DNA of 64,000 nucleotides, from positions 1 to 64,000 of the forward strand of contig DATKXF010000077.1 in assembly GCA_035529155.1 (NCBI GenBank), given 5' to 3'. A program made the position numbers and the translations under genes. The notes beneath the pieces were generated by a model, which ran no database searches, was not told the DNA's origin, and saw only the letters and a list, made by a program, of their open reading frames with translations. The stretch comes from JAAEEP01 sp035529155. Lineage in GTDB: Archaea > Thermoplasmatota > Thermoplasmata > Methanomassiliicoccales > JAAEEP01. This document shows positions 50,375 to 60,373 of this stretch, piece after piece (the stretch's first letter is position 1; the number at the start of each line of letters is the position of its first letter).

Positions 50375-50527
50375 TCCCCGCGGGCCCGCTTGGAAAGGCG
50401 AGGGAAACGATGGAGCACAACCTTCAAATCGGTAACAGTCGATGTATTTTTATAACACTAGCACTTAGTAGTCCAGAAGGGCTATTGGTAGGTTGGAAGG
50501 GTCCATTCAGCCGGCGAGGTGGTATCT

Positions 50528-50788
50528 GTGTCTGATATAGGTTTTAATGTCTTAGAGCACGAACTCGTGCCCGAACACTATCTGCTCTCCGAGGAGGAAG
50601 CCGGAGAGGTCTTGAGTAGAATGAATTTGAGCCGGGATCAGCTTCCCAAGATTCGGCATAACGATGCTTGCATCAAGATTCTAGAAAACATTTACGGTCC
50701 CATATCGGAAGGCCGAGTAATCAAGGTTGTAAGGAAGAGCCTGACCGCGGAGCAATTCGTGGCCTACCGTCTGGTCATCAGAGGGTGA
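50528..50788 (+). CDS. rpoH: RNA polymerase subunit H (Rpo5)
   Basis: 86 residues: EHELVPEHYLLSEEEA and the C-terminal LPKIRHNDACIKIL ... VAYRLVIRG typical of archaeal RpoH/Rpb5 C-domain. GTG 50528 follows GAGGTGGT by about five bases; a GTG at 50519 is also open. TATTTTTATAAC near 50451 is the operon's TATA box. First gene of the polymerase operon. Confidence 0.94.
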   Translation: MSDIGFNVLEHELVPEHYLLSEEEAGEVLSRMNLSRDQLPKIRHNDACIKILENIYGPISEGRVIKVVRKSLTAEQFVAYRLVIRG

Positions 50789-53700
50789 AAGAATTGCGAG
50801 ATCTCGTAGAACTGTATTTTAAAGAGCGGAGCATAGTGAATCACCATATCGCTAGCTTCAACGACTTCCTGTCCACGCTCGATAACCCGAATTCGAGAAT
50901 GCAGAAGATCGTGGACAACCTCCGTGTCTCTGCGGAGGATATCGACAGAGGAATAATCCGGCTGGACCCAGACCGCACCGATGGAAGGATCATCGAGATC
51001 CGGGTCGGTCGCAGGAGGGACGAGAAGGCAGGTTTGATCGATCCCCAGTCCCGCCCCACGGTGAATATCGACCTCCCGGTGGTCAGGGAGGCGAACGGAT
51101 ACACCCACAAGCTTACACCCATGGAAGCGAGGCTGAGGAATCTCAACTACCTGGCCCCCATCTATGTCGATTTCACAGTGATCGAGGATGGCATCGAGAA
51201 GGAGCCTGAACGCGTGCACGTGGGTGATCTCCCCATCATGTCCAGGTCAAAGAAATGCAACCTCTACAAGGAGAGCCTGGAGGAGGAGAGGGAACTCACC
51301 CAGGAGGAGTACGAGCGGAAGCTCATAGAGGAGGGAGAGGATCCCAGTGACCCTGGCGGCTACTTCATCATAGGTGGCACGGAGAGGGTCCTGATATCAT
51401 TGGAGGACCTCGCTCCCAACCGTGTCATGGTGGAGTTCAACGAGCGCTACGGCACCAGGCTCGAGGTGGCCAAGGTCTTCTCCCAGAGGGAGGGGTACAG
51501 AGCCCTTACTCTGGTAGAGAAGAAGAAGGACGGCATGCTGATGGTCACCGTTCCCGCCGCTTCAGGTCAGATTCCCCTTGTCGCGCTCATGAAGGCATTG
51601 GGGATGGACAGCGACGAAGAGATCTATCAGGCAATAGTGGGCGTACCTGAGATGGCCAACATAGTGTACGCCAACATTGAGGAGTGCCAGGACAGCAAGA
51701 TGTTCCCGCCCAACGGCATTTTCACCACAGACGATGCGCTGCTGTACCTGGAGAGGAAGTTCGCGACCGGCCAGGCCAAGGAGTACAGGGTGAAGAAAGT
51801 GGAGTCGATCATCGACCGCTCCCTGCTCCCCCACCTGGGCGACACTCAGGAGGACCGCCTCAAGAAGGCCATATTCCTGGGAAGGATCGCGCGATCAGTT
51901 CTGGAGCTTTCACTGGGCCTCAGGAAGGAGGATGACAAGGACCACTACGCCAACAAGAGACTCAAGCTATCCGGCGACCTCATGGAAGACCTCTTCCGCG
52001 TAGCCTACACCAACCTCATGAAGGACCTCAAATATCAGCTTGAGAGGAACTACGCCCGCAAGAAGGACCTGAGGATAGCCTCCGCAATCCGGCCCGACCT
52101 TCTCACCCACAGGCTACTCCATGCCCTGGCCACGGGAAACTGGGTCGGGGGAAGGGCAGGTGTTAGCCAGCTCTTGGACCGCACCTCCAACATGAGCACC
52201 ATATCCCACCTGAGAAGGATCACATCATCACTAACGAGATCGCAGCCGCACTTCGAGGCTCGAGATCTGCACCCCACTCAGTGGGGGCGGCTGTGCCCCA
52301 ACGAGACCCCTGAGGGTCAGAACTGCGGTCTGGTTAAGAATGCGGCCCTCATCATCGATGTTTCCGAGGGCTTCAGGGAAGAGGACGTACACTGGTTGCT
52401 TCGTGACCTGGGAGTCAAGGAGGTCAAAGGACAGCAACAGACCGGTACCCGTGTCTACGTCAACGGGGACCTGGTGGGCGTCCATGACAAATCAAAGGAA
52501 CTCGTCAACGAGATCAGGCAGAGGAGGCGCTGCGGCCTTCTCTCCCATGAGATCAATGTTCGGCATGACGAGGAGATGGACGAGATTATCATCAACTGCG
52601 ATGAGGGAAGGCTGCGCCGCCCACTTCTGGTTATTGCCAACGGAAAGACTGTCCTGACCAGGAGGCACCTGGAGAACATCCAGGATGGCAGGGCCAGATG
52701 GTCCGATCTTCTCCGGGACGGGGTCCTTGAATGGCTGGACGCCGAGGAGGAAGAGGACTGTTTCATTGCCGTGGAGCCTTTCCACGTACCCGAACGATGC
52801 CCCAACTGCGCTACCGCACTATCACCGTCCGACGTGGATTGGATCAACCCTGGTGGCGAAGAGGGAAGCATCGTGCTTCAGTGCCTGCACTGCAATGGCC
52901 AGATCACAGTTCCGACCCTGATCGGCAAGGAGCACACCCACATGGAACTTGATCCCATGTGTATCCTTGGCGCCTGTGCAGGTTTGGTTCCATATCCAGA
53001 GCACAACTCCTCGCCAAGGGTGACCATGGGAGCGGGAATGGCCAAACAGTCTTTGGGTCTGGCCACATCCAATTACAGGCGCAGGCCTGACACCAGGGGT
53101 CATCTTCTACATTACCCCCAAAAGCCCATGGCCCAGACCAACACCATGGAGTTCGTGCATTTCAACGAGCGTCCGGCTGGACAGAACTTCGTCGTGGCTG
53201 TTCTGTCATACCACGGTTACAACATGGAGGATGCGCTGGTCCTGAACGAGGCAAGCGTGCAGAGAGGCCTGGGACGGTCCTCCTTCATGAGGACCTACCG
53301 TGCCGAAGAGCGCCGATATCCCGGTGGTCAGGAGGACCACTTCGAGATACCCTCCCCCGATGTCAGGGGTGCGAGGGCGGACATGGCCTACACCAACCTC
53401 AGCGAGGACGGCCTGATATCGCCCGAGACGGCGGTGAGCGGCGGTGATGTTCTCATCGGGAAGACGTCGCCACCCAGGTTCCTTGAGGAGGATACCGATT
53501 TCCTGACTCCCCAGAAGAGGAGGGAGACCTCCATAACAGTTAGACCCGGCGAATCTGGCTGGGTTGACAGCGTGATGCTTACCGAATCCGAGAACGGGAG
53601 CCGACTGGTCAAGGTTAAGGTTAGAGATCAGAGGATACCGGAGCTTGGAGATAAGTTCGCATCCAGGCACGGCCAGAAGGGCGTGATAGGTCTGCTGGCA

Positions 53701-54387
53701 CCTCAGGAGGACATGCCTTTCACCTCGCAAGGCGTGATTCCCGACCTGGTCATCAACCCCCACGCCATCCCGTCGCGTATGACCGTGGCCCATGTCCTCG
53801 AGATGATCGGTGGAAAGGTTGGGTCCATGGAAGCTCGCCTGGTCGATGGTACCCCATTCTCCGGAGAGACGGAGCAGGCTCTGAGGGAAGCCCTAGTGCG
53901 CAACGGATACAAGCACTCAGGGAAGGAGGTCATGTACGATGGACGTACAGGCCGCATGATTCCGGCAGATATCTTCATCGGTGTGATCTATTACCAGAAA
54001 CTTCATCACATGGTCTCAGGTAAGTTGCATGTTCGATCCCGTGGACCTGTTCAGATACTCACCAGGCAACCCACCGAAGGCCGGTCGAGACAGGGTGGCC
54101 TAAGGTTCGGAGAGATGGAGAGGGACTGCCTCATAGGCCATGGAGCGGCCATGGTCATAAAGGACCGTCTGCTCGACGAGTCGGACGGGACCATGCAGTA
54201 TGTCTGCGGTAACCCCGACTGCGGGCACGTGGCCATGATGGACCGCAGGGGCGCACTGCGCTGCTCAGTATGTGGCAACAACACCAATGTCCACCTGGTG
54301 CAGACTTCGTATGCATTCAAACTGCTGCTTGATGAACTGCTGTCGCTTGGCGTTGCCATGCGACTTCAACTGGAGGATTTGCGATGA
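50785..54387 (+). CDS. rpoB: RNA polymerase subunit B (unsplit Rpo2)
   Basis: 1200 residues covering both B'' and B' parts in one chain: the protrusion and lobe in the first half, the hybrid-binding core (CPNETPEGQNCGLVKN; GDKFASRHGQKGVIG near residue 955) and a C-terminal zinc site (CGNPDCG ... CSVCG). The GTG at 50785 overlaps the rpoH TGA. A longer frame reaching back into rpoH is rejected. An internal CPNC/CLHC zinc pair lies near residue 670-700. Confidence 0.95.
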   Translation: MKELRDLVELYFKERSIVNHHIASFNDFLSTLDNPNSRMQKIVDNLRVSAEDIDRGIIRLDPDRTDGRIIEIRVGRRRDEKAGLIDPQSRPTVNIDLPVVREANGYTHKLTPMEARLRNLNYLAPIYVDFTVIEDGIEKEPERVHVGDLPIMSRSKKCNLYKESLEEERELTQEEYERKLIEEGEDPSDPGGYFIIGGTERVLISLEDLAPNRVMVEFNERYGTRLEVAKVFSQREGYRALTLVEKKKDGMLMVTVPAASGQIPLVALMKALGMDSDEEIYQAIVGVPEMANIVYANIEECQDSKMFPPNGIFTTDDALLYLERKFATGQAKEYRVKKVESIIDRSLLPHLGDTQEDRLKKAIFLGRIARSVLELSLGLRKEDDKDHYANKRLKLSGDLMEDLFRVAYTNLMKDLKYQLERNYARKKDLRIASAIRPDLLTHRLLHALATGNWVGGRAGVSQLLDRTSNMSTISHLRRITSSLTRSQPHFEARDLHPTQWGRLCPNETPEGQNCGLVKNAALIIDVSEGFREEDVHWLLRDLGVKEVKGQQQTGTRVYVNGDLVGVHDKSKELVNEIRQRRRCGLLSHEINVRHDEEMDEIIINCDEGRLRRPLLVIANGKTVLTRRHLENIQDGRARWSDLLRDGVLEWLDAEEEEDCFIAVEPFHVPERCPNCATALSPSDVDWINPGGEEGSIVLQCLHCNGQITVPTLIGKEHTHMELDPMCILGACAGLVPYPEHNSSPRVTMGAGMAKQSLGLATSNYRRRPDTRGHLLHYPQKPMAQTNTMEFVHFNERPAGQNFVVAVLSYHGYNMEDALVLNEASVQRGLGRSSFMRTYRAEERRYPGGQEDHFEIPSPDVRGARADMAYTNLSEDGLISPETAVSGGDVLIGKTSPPRFLEEDTDFLTPQKRRETSITVRPGESGWVDSVMLTESENGSRLVKVKVRDQRIPELGDKFASRHGQKGVIGLLAPQEDMPFTSQGVIPDLVINPHAIPSRMTVAHVLEMIGGKVGSMEARLVDGTPFSGETEQALREALVRNGYKHSGKEVMYDGRTGRMIPADIFIGVIYYQKLHHMVSGKLHVRSRGPVQILTRQPTEGRSRQGGLRFGEMERDCLIGHGAAMVIKDRLLDESDGTMQYVCGNPDCGHVAMMDRRGALRCSVCGNNTNVHLVQTSYAFKLLLDELLSLGVAMRLQLEDLR

Positions 54388-57158
54388 TGAGGGGCGTGTC
54401 AAAGAGGATCGGAGGGATCAAGTTCTCCTGCCTCTCTCCCGAGGAAGTCAGGAAGATGTCCTCCACGAAGGTGATCACCGCGGACACCTACGACGATGAT
54501 GGCTTCCCCATAGACATGGGACTAATGGATCCGCACATGGGCGTTATCGAACCCGGTCTTCGATGCAAGACCTGCGGACACAAGGTGGACGAGTGCCCCG
54601 GGCACTTCGGCCACATCGACCTCGCAATGCCGGTCATCCACGTGGGTTTCATGAAGGAGATCAAGAAGCTCCTGCAGTCCACCTGCCGTGTGTGCGGAAG
54701 ATTGCTCCTCTCTGCGGATCAGGTGAAGGAGTACCAGGAGGCCATGGACATGGTCGAGGATCTGGGCGGGGACACTATAGAGATCCGCCTGCTCTCAAAG
54801 GAGACCGCAAAGGATGCCTCGTCCAAGCCCATTTGCCCCCACTGCGGTGCCGAGCAGCTGAAGATTACACTGGACAAGCCAACCACCTTCCGTGAGGACG
54901 GGCACAAGCTCACGCCCAAGGAGGTTCGGGAGCGGCTGGAGCGCATTCCGGATATGGACCTGCCCCCGCTGGGCATAGACCCCGCATCCTGCAGGCCGGA
55001 ATGGATGGTGCTTACCGCACTTCCCGTGCCGCCAGTCACAGTCAGGCCTTCCATCACCTTGGAATCCGGAGACAGGTCAGAGGATGACCTGACCCACAAG
55101 CTCGTGGACGTTCTCAGGATAAACCAGAGGCTGAGGGAGAACAGGGACGCCGGCGCTCCCCAGCTGATCGTCGAGGATCTCTGGGAGCTTCTCCAGTATC
55201 ATGTTACAACTTACTTCGACAATCAGACCTCGGGCATACCGCCCGCAAGGCACAGGTCGGGCAGACCTCTCAAGACGCTGGTGCAGAGGCTCAAGGGCAA
55301 GGAAGGCCGCTTCCGTTCCAACCTCTCGGGTAAGAGGGTGAACTTCTCAGCCAGAACGGTCATATCGCCCGATCCCATACTCTCGATCAACGAGGTGGGC
55401 GTTCCCTACAGAGCGGCCAGGGAACTGACCGTTCCGGTCTTCGTTACCCCCGCGAACATGGAGATCCTGAGAGGAATGGTACTCAGAGGTCCTGAGCCAG
55501 CTAGTGAGAAGTATCTTCCCGGTGTGAACTACATCATTCGACCCGATGGCAGGAGGATAAGGGTGACGGACCGCAACGCTGAGACCGCGGCCGAGGGCCT
55601 AGAGGTAGGATACATCGTTGAGAGGCACCTCATGGACGGGGACGTTGTCCTGTTCAACAGGCAGCCCTCGCTGCACAGGATGTCGATGATGGCACATTCC
55701 GTACGCGTGATGCCATGGAAGACCTTCCGTCTGAATCTATGTGTCTGTCCTCCATACAACGCGGACTTCGACGGGGACGAGATGAACCTTCATGTACTAC
55801 AGAGCGATGAGGCCAGGGCCGAGGCCCAGATACTCATGAAGGTCCAGGAGCACATCCTGTCGCCAAGGTTTGGAGGACCGGTCATAGGGGCCATACACGA
55901 TCATATCACGGGCGCATTCATGCTCACACACAAGGACTCCAAGTTCACCAAGAGCGAGACGCTCTTGATATTATCAAGGGCAAGGCACAGACCACTACCC
56001 CCTCCAGGGGTCGTGAAGGACGGCGTGGAATACTGGACTGGCAAGCAGCTGATCTCGCTGGTACTACCAGAGGACTTAAAGATGAACTTCAAGTCCTCCA
56101 TCTGCCGCAAGTGCACGGAATGCATGAAGGAGAAGTGCGACCTGGACTCATACGTCCGCATCCGCGACGGAGAGCTCATCTGCGGGACAATTGATGAGAA
56201 CGCCATCGGGTCGTTCAAGGGCCGCATACTGGACAAGGTGGCCCGAGACTACGGCTCCGATGCCGCCAGGTCATTTTTAGACAACATCACCAAGCTGGCG
56301 ATAGGGGCCATCATGATTCGCGGCTTCACAACCGGAATAAGCGATGAGGACATCCCCAGCGAGGCGAGAAGGCAGATCGAGGACGTTCTCGAGGAAGCCT
56401 CCAACCGGGTCGATGAACTTGTCGCCGCATACAGGGAAGGCATACTCGAGCAGCTTCCCGGCCGTTCGCTGGAGGAGACGCTCGAGGTGGAGGTCATGAA
56501 GGTGCTGGGTCAGGCCAGGGACGAGGCGGGTAACATCGCGGGTCGTCATCTCGGTCTGGAGAACAGCGCGGTGGTCATGGCCAGGTCGGGTGCCAGGGGT
56601 TCCATGCTGAACCTCTCACAGATGGCGGGTTGCATAGGGCAACAGGCGGTCCGTGGTGAGCGTTTGGCCCGTGGTTACTGGAACCGAACATTACCACACT
56701 TCAGGAAAGGCGACCTGGGAGCGGAGGCAAGGGGCTTCGTTCGCAACTCGTACAAGAGCGGCCTTTCACCCACAGAGTTCTTCTTCCACTCCATGGGAGG
56801 CAGGGAAGGACTGGTAGATACCGCGGTCAGGACATCAAGATCAGGTTACATGCAGAGGCGTCTCATCAACGCCCTCGAAGATCTCAAGCTGAAGCAGGAT
56901 GGCACCGTGAGGAACACCGCTGATATGGTCGTCCAGTTCGAATACGGAGAGGACGGGATAGACCCGAGCAGGAGCGTGCAGGGCAAGCCCATAGATGTCG
57001 ACGATCTCCTTCTCGATGTGCTGGGAGATGAGGCCGAGATACTGGCCAAGATCGAGGAGAAGAAGATTGGCGGCTACGCAATGATCGAAAAGGACCTGAT
57101 GGAATTGGGGGACGAGGACGCCTTTGAAGAACCCGATTTCGATGGGGGTGAGGACTGA
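54384..57158 (+). CDS. rpoA1: RNA polymerase subunit A' (Rpo1N)
   Basis: 924 residues. The clamp zinc site CKTCG ... CPGHFGHI starts near residue 60, and the catalytic metal motif NADFDGDEMN is near residue 455. The start overlaps the rpoB stop (ATGA). It ends with an acidic tail and overlaps rpoA2 by one base. Confidence 0.96.
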   Translation: MMRGVSKRIGGIKFSCLSPEEVRKMSSTKVITADTYDDDGFPIDMGLMDPHMGVIEPGLRCKTCGHKVDECPGHFGHIDLAMPVIHVGFMKEIKKLLQSTCRVCGRLLLSADQVKEYQEAMDMVEDLGGDTIEIRLLSKETAKDASSKPICPHCGAEQLKITLDKPTTFREDGHKLTPKEVRERLERIPDMDLPPLGIDPASCRPEWMVLTALPVPPVTVRPSITLESGDRSEDDLTHKLVDVLRINQRLRENRDAGAPQLIVEDLWELLQYHVTTYFDNQTSGIPPARHRSGRPLKTLVQRLKGKEGRFRSNLSGKRVNFSARTVISPDPILSINEVGVPYRAARELTVPVFVTPANMEILRGMVLRGPEPASEKYLPGVNYIIRPDGRRIRVTDRNAETAAEGLEVGYIVERHLMDGDVVLFNRQPSLHRMSMMAHSVRVMPWKTFRLNLCVCPPYNADFDGDEMNLHVLQSDEARAEAQILMKVQEHILSPRFGGPVIGAIHDHITGAFMLTHKDSKFTKSETLLILSRARHRPLPPPGVVKDGVEYWTGKQLISLVLPEDLKMNFKSSICRKCTECMKEKCDLDSYVRIRDGELICGTIDENAIGSFKGRILDKVARDYGSDAARSFLDNITKLAIGAIMIRGFTTGISDEDIPSEARRQIEDVLEEASNRVDELVAAYREGILEQLPGRSLEETLEVEVMKVLGQARDEAGNIAGRHLGLENSAVVMARSGARGSMLNLSQMAGCIGQQAVRGERLARGYWNRTLPHFRKGDLGAEARGFVRNSYKSGLSPTEFFFHSMGGREGLVDTAVRTSRSGYMQRRLINALEDLKLKQDGTVRNTADMVVQFEYGEDGIDPSRSVQGKPIDVDDLLLDVLGDEAEILAKIEEKKIGGYAMIEKDLMELGDEDAFEEPDFDGGED

Positions 57159-58591
57159 TGGCACGGAAGGACACCATTAACGCGCTCAAGCGCAGAGGCT
57201 TGGAGGAAGAGGAGATCAATGTCCTCATGTCGGAGTTCAGCACACTGGGAGAAATCGCGTCCGCGGAGACCGAGAAGCTCGTCTCCATAGGCCTATCACA
57301 AGAGCAGGCGGCCGACGTCCTGGAGAATGTGGGCAAGAAGGTCCGTCAGGCCAAAAAATCCGCCAAGAAGAAGGAGGAGGCACCCAAGCGAAATATTGAG
57401 TTTTACGTTCCAGTCAAGTCACCGGAGCTGACCGAACTCGAGATCAAGATGAGGGACATGCAGGTCGAGATGGGCCTGAAATTGCCTCTCAGCGTGATCA
57501 GGACAATCGCCGGAAGGATCGAAGGAATCGACATTCCCGACGAGACCATCGGTAAGATATTGACCGGGGCCAAGCAGACGTTCTTTAAGCACAAGATGGA
57601 CCCTAACGAGTCAGCAGGGATCCTGGCGGCGCAGAGCATCGGGGAGCCAGGTACACAGATGACGATGCGTACCTTCCACTATGCTGGAGTGGCTGAGATC
57701 AATGTTACGCTCGGACTGCCAAGGCTTATCGAGATCGTGGATGCCAGGCGCATACCGAGCACCCCCATGATGACGGTCTACATGGACAAGAAGGTGGCCG
57801 ATGACGTGGATAGGGTGAGAGCAATAGCCTCCGAGATCGAGATGACCACGCTGATTGACACCGCGGACCTGGAGACCGACATAGTGAACATGAAGGTGAT
57901 GGTGTATCCCGACGATCGCAAGCTGAGGCAGAAGCAGATCACCATGGAGGACATCTACAAGCGTCTCAACTCGATAAGGGGCATCAAGGGCTCCGTGGAG
58001 CTGGAAGAGACCAGGCTCAAGATATCCTCTCCTGAACCATCGTTCAAGAAGCTCCAGAGCATCGTGGACGTGGTGAAGAACGCCAAGATCAAGGGGATCG
58101 ACAACATCAAGAGGGCGATCATCAGAAAGACAGGCAGCGAGTACGTGGTATACACTGAGGGATCGAACCTCCAGAAGGTGCTGGAGGTGGACATGGTGGA
58201 CAAGACCCGCACCAGCACTAACTGCATACAGGAGATATTCGAAGTTCTGGGGGTAGAGGCGGCCCGTAACTCCATTGTCGCCGAGGCATCCAGAACCCTT
58301 GATGAACAGGGTCTGTCCGTGGACATAAGGCACATAATGCTGGTCGCGGACCTAATGACGAATGATGGTGACGTGAAGGCCATCGGCAGACACGGCATCT
58401 CCGGCAGGAAGTCGAGCGTATTGGCAAGGGCGGCCTTCGAGATCACGGCTGCGCATCTTCTGCATGCTGCCCTCACCGGCGAGATCGACCCTCTGGATGG
58501 AGTTGCAGAAAATATTATAGTAGGTCAACCGGTTACACTCGGAACAGGAGCAGTTAACCTCGTGTACACGCCCGTCAAGAGGGGGCAATGA
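57158..58591 (+). CDS. rpoA2: RNA polymerase subunit A'' (Rpo1C) with N-terminal helix-hairpin-helix extension
   Basis: 477 residues, about 80 longer than typical Rpo1C. The core starts near residue 85 and contains GILAAQSIGEPGTQMTMRTFHYAG (trigger-loop region) and DIRHIMLVADLMT. Residues 1-65 (LKRRGLEEEEINVLMSEF, then ASAETEKLVSIGLSQEQAADVL) look like two helix-hairpin-helix-type units, followed by a Lys-rich linker at 65-82. Confidence 0.94.
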   Translation: MARKDTINALKRRGLEEEEINVLMSEFSTLGEIASAETEKLVSIGLSQEQAADVLENVGKKVRQAKKSAKKKEEAPKRNIEFYVPVKSPELTELEIKMRDMQVEMGLKLPLSVIRTIAGRIEGIDIPDETIGKILTGAKQTFFKHKMDPNESAGILAAQSIGEPGTQMTMRTFHYAGVAEINVTLGLPRLIEIVDARRIPSTPMMTVYMDKKVADDVDRVRAIASEIEMTTLIDTADLETDIVNMKVMVYPDDRKLRQKQITMEDIYKRLNSIRGIKGSVELEETRLKISSPEPSFKKLQSIVDVVKNAKIKGIDNIKRAIIRKTGSEYVVYTEGSNLQKVLEVDMVDKTRTSTNCIQEIFEVLGVEAARNSIVAEASRTLDEQGLSVDIRHIMLVADLMTNDGDVKAIGRHGISGRKSSVLARAAFEITAAHLLHAALTGEIDPLDGVAENIIVGQPVTLGTGAVNLVYTPVKRGQ

Positions 58592-58592
58592 T

Positions 58593-58874
58593 ATGATAGA
58601 TATAGGAAGGGCTTTGAAGATAGCTGACTCCACCGGCAGGGTGGTATTCGGAGAGAGGGAGACTGAGAAAGCTGTAAGGTCTGGAGAGGCCCAGCTGGTC
58701 ATCATTGCCAGCAATTACAAGAACGATTTCCTCACATCCGGTGAGCACGAAGTGAAGATGCACAGTTTCAAGGGCAACAACATGGAGCTGGGCGCCCTTT
58801 GCGGGAAACCCTTCTCCGTGTCGGCACTTGCTGTTGTTGACAAGGGTTCTTCCAACATTCTTTCCTTGGGATAA
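58593..58874 (+). CDS. rpl30e: Ribosomal protein eL30
   Basis: 93 residues of the L7Ae/L30e fold: DIGRALKIADSTGRVVFG, VIIASNYKND and GALCGKPFSVSALAV. It normally sits between rpoA2 and nusA in archaea, as here. It starts two bases after the rpoA2 stop. Confidence 0.94.
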   Translation: MIDIGRALKIADSTGRVVFGERETEKAVRSGEAQLVIIASNYKNDFLTSGEHEVKMHSFKGNNMELGALCGKPFSVSALAVVDKGSSNILSLG

Positions 58875-58875
58875 T

Positions 58876-59301
58876 ATGCCAGACATTACTTTCACCGCGG
58901 AAACCTTGAGGTACATCACGTTGTTCGAGAACGTTACCAAGACCAGGGTCAAGGATTGTTTGGAAGCCGAGGACAAGCTGGTGTTCGTGGTTGAGCCGGG
59001 ACAGGCCAACCGGGCCGTAGGAAAGGCCGGTGAGAACGTTATCCGGCTGAAGAATACCACCGGAAAGAACATCCAGGTAATCGAGTATTCCGACGAGCCA
59101 GAGAAGTTCATCAGGAACGTGTTCTACTCCTATGGAGTGCAGAAGGTGGAGATCGAGAGCCGGGGCAACATCGTCCATGCCACAGTAACGGTCGATCCCA
59201 AGGTGAAGGGGCGGGCCATCGGCAAGAACGGTCGCAATCTCAAGATCGCAAGGGACGTGGTCAACAGACACCACGACATCCAGAGCATCAGCGTGGCTTA
59301 G
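58876..59301 (+). CDS. nusA: NusA-like KH-domain transcription factor
   Basis: 141 residues with two KH domains: VEPGQANRAVGKAGENVIRL and VDPKVKGRAIGKNGRNLKIA (GxxG loops). ATG 58876 follows the eL30 stop directly. Archaeal NusA lacks the N-terminal polymerase-binding domain, consistent with this length. The 3' end overlaps the convergent radical-SAM gene by 14 bases. Confidence 0.93.
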   Translation: MPDITFTAETLRYITLFENVTKTRVKDCLEAEDKLVFVVEPGQANRAVGKAGENVIRLKNTTGKNIQVIEYSDEPEKFIRNVFYSYGVQKVEIESRGNIVHATVTVDPKVKGRAIGKNGRNLKIARDVVNRHHDIQSISVA

Positions 59302-60373
59302 GACGAGCAGGATCGTTCAAGGGCTCCCTTTCCACCTCTAATCTATCGGCAGTGGGATATTCCTCCACAAGGAAAGCTGGCAGCTTCAGTTCTTGAGCTA
59401 TCTCCTCGAGGACCCAGGGAGCCACTTCTACCCTTCCCTTTTCAGGATCGATCCTCAAGAGGTCATCTGGCACATCATACTCTTCGACCAGCAGGTTGAT
59501 CACCCCTTCCAGATCCTGGGACTCGATGACCCCCTTGTACAGCGTTCCATCGTCCGTTATCACGTCGAGGGGAAGGGCTACGTTCTCTGCCCGCCTCATT
59601 ATCCTTTTTCTGAGCTGGACCCTATCCTTGAAGCTGGAGGAGCAGTAATGCCTCGGGATATCCAGGTCTAGGTGTAGCATCTTTATGCCCAGCCCCTCGC
59701 TGCCCTCTACCGCGCTGGATATGTCATCCTTCACCTCGAAACCCCTCTCCAGGAGCGCGTCGCAGTTGGTCTCCGAGAATTCGAGCTCGTTGAGATTGAC
59801 AAAGTCCAGGCCGATCCCATCAGCGTATCTCATCAGCGATGTCAGCCTTCCTTCCTCACCCGGTATCACGGGGACCTCCAGGCCGATGTCCATATCGATG
59901 GACCGGCGGAAGCTTCCGAGTTCGGAGGTCTCCATTCTATCCCAGAGGGCCAGCGGTGGATGTACCCTCATCTCGTCCAGGCCTGCCTCTTCGAGCCTCA
60001 GGTACGAATCCGCGTCTATGATCGAGGTGTAGAGATGGATGTGGTGGGAATCGCCGAACGCGTTCTTCAAGAGCCTGATGATCTCGACGGTCCTTTCAAG
60101 TTCCCAAAGGGGGTCGCCGCCAGTTATACCGGTCCCCTCCGCCTCGATGAGCCCGGCTTCCTCCAGGATGTCACTCTCATCCTTGACAAGAAGCTCGTTG
60201 GCGAACACGACATCCTTCCCCTTCTTCCTCATGGAAAGAGGGCAGTAGAAGCACCCTGTCAGGCACCTTCCCGTGATTAGAAGGACCATTTTCGACCCTC
60301 GCTGGCAGAGCTCACATCCTTTTGGAAGGAGACCCACGAATGCGGAATCGGCCTCCATGTATTCTATAGCCAC
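59288..60373 (-). CDS. Radical-SAM protein of the PflA-related COG2108 type
   Basis: 361 residues. An N-terminal CELC pair precedes the canonical cluster motif CLTGCFYC near residue 36, and GTGITGGDPL gives the SAM-binding GGE-like motif. The length and the extra CxxC match archaeal COG2108. Function unknown. GTG 60373 is nearly leaderless with CATAAATAG near 60400; ATG 60358 is an alternative. Confidence 0.82.
   Translation of the reverse strand: MAIEYMEADSAFVGLLPKGCELCQRGSKMVLLITGRCLTGCFYCPLSMRKKGKDVVFANELLVKDESDILEEAGLIEAEGTGITGGDPLWELERTVEIIRLLKNAFGDSHHIHLYTSIIDADSYLRLEEAGLDEMRVHPPLALWDRMETSELGSFRRSIDMDIGLEVPVIPGEEGRLTSLMRYADGIGLDFVNLNELEFSETNCDALLERGFEVKDDISSAVEGSEGLGIKMLHLDLDIPRHYCSSSFKDRVQLRKRIMRRAENVALPLDVITDDGTLYKGVIESQDLEGVINLLVEEYDVPDDLLRIDPEKGRVEVAPWVLEEIAQELKLPAFLVEEYPTADRLEVEREPLNDPARPKPR

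Larger units (their letters stand above)
50253..50388 (+). tRNA. tRNA-Lys (UUU) interrupted by two short introns in the D- and T-loops
   Basis: Acceptor GGGCCCG (50253-50259) pairs with CGGGCCC (50381-50387), discriminator G. The anticodon arm TCTGG-CTTTTAA-CCAGG (50309-50325) is uninterrupted, anticodon TTT. The D-stem halves GCTC (50262-50265) and GAGC (50304-50307) and the T-stem halves CGGGG (50331-50335) and CCCCG (50376-50380) only close normal loops if about 29 bases (50274-50302) and about 33 bases (50342-50374) are removed. The spliced product is a standard archaeal tRNA-Lys. Confidence 0.88.

Noticed and set aside
50668..50784. N-terminal extension of rpoB through rpoH
   Set aside because: These codons are the rpoH gene in another frame; the GTG at 50785 overlapping the rpoH stop gives the conserved RpoB start.
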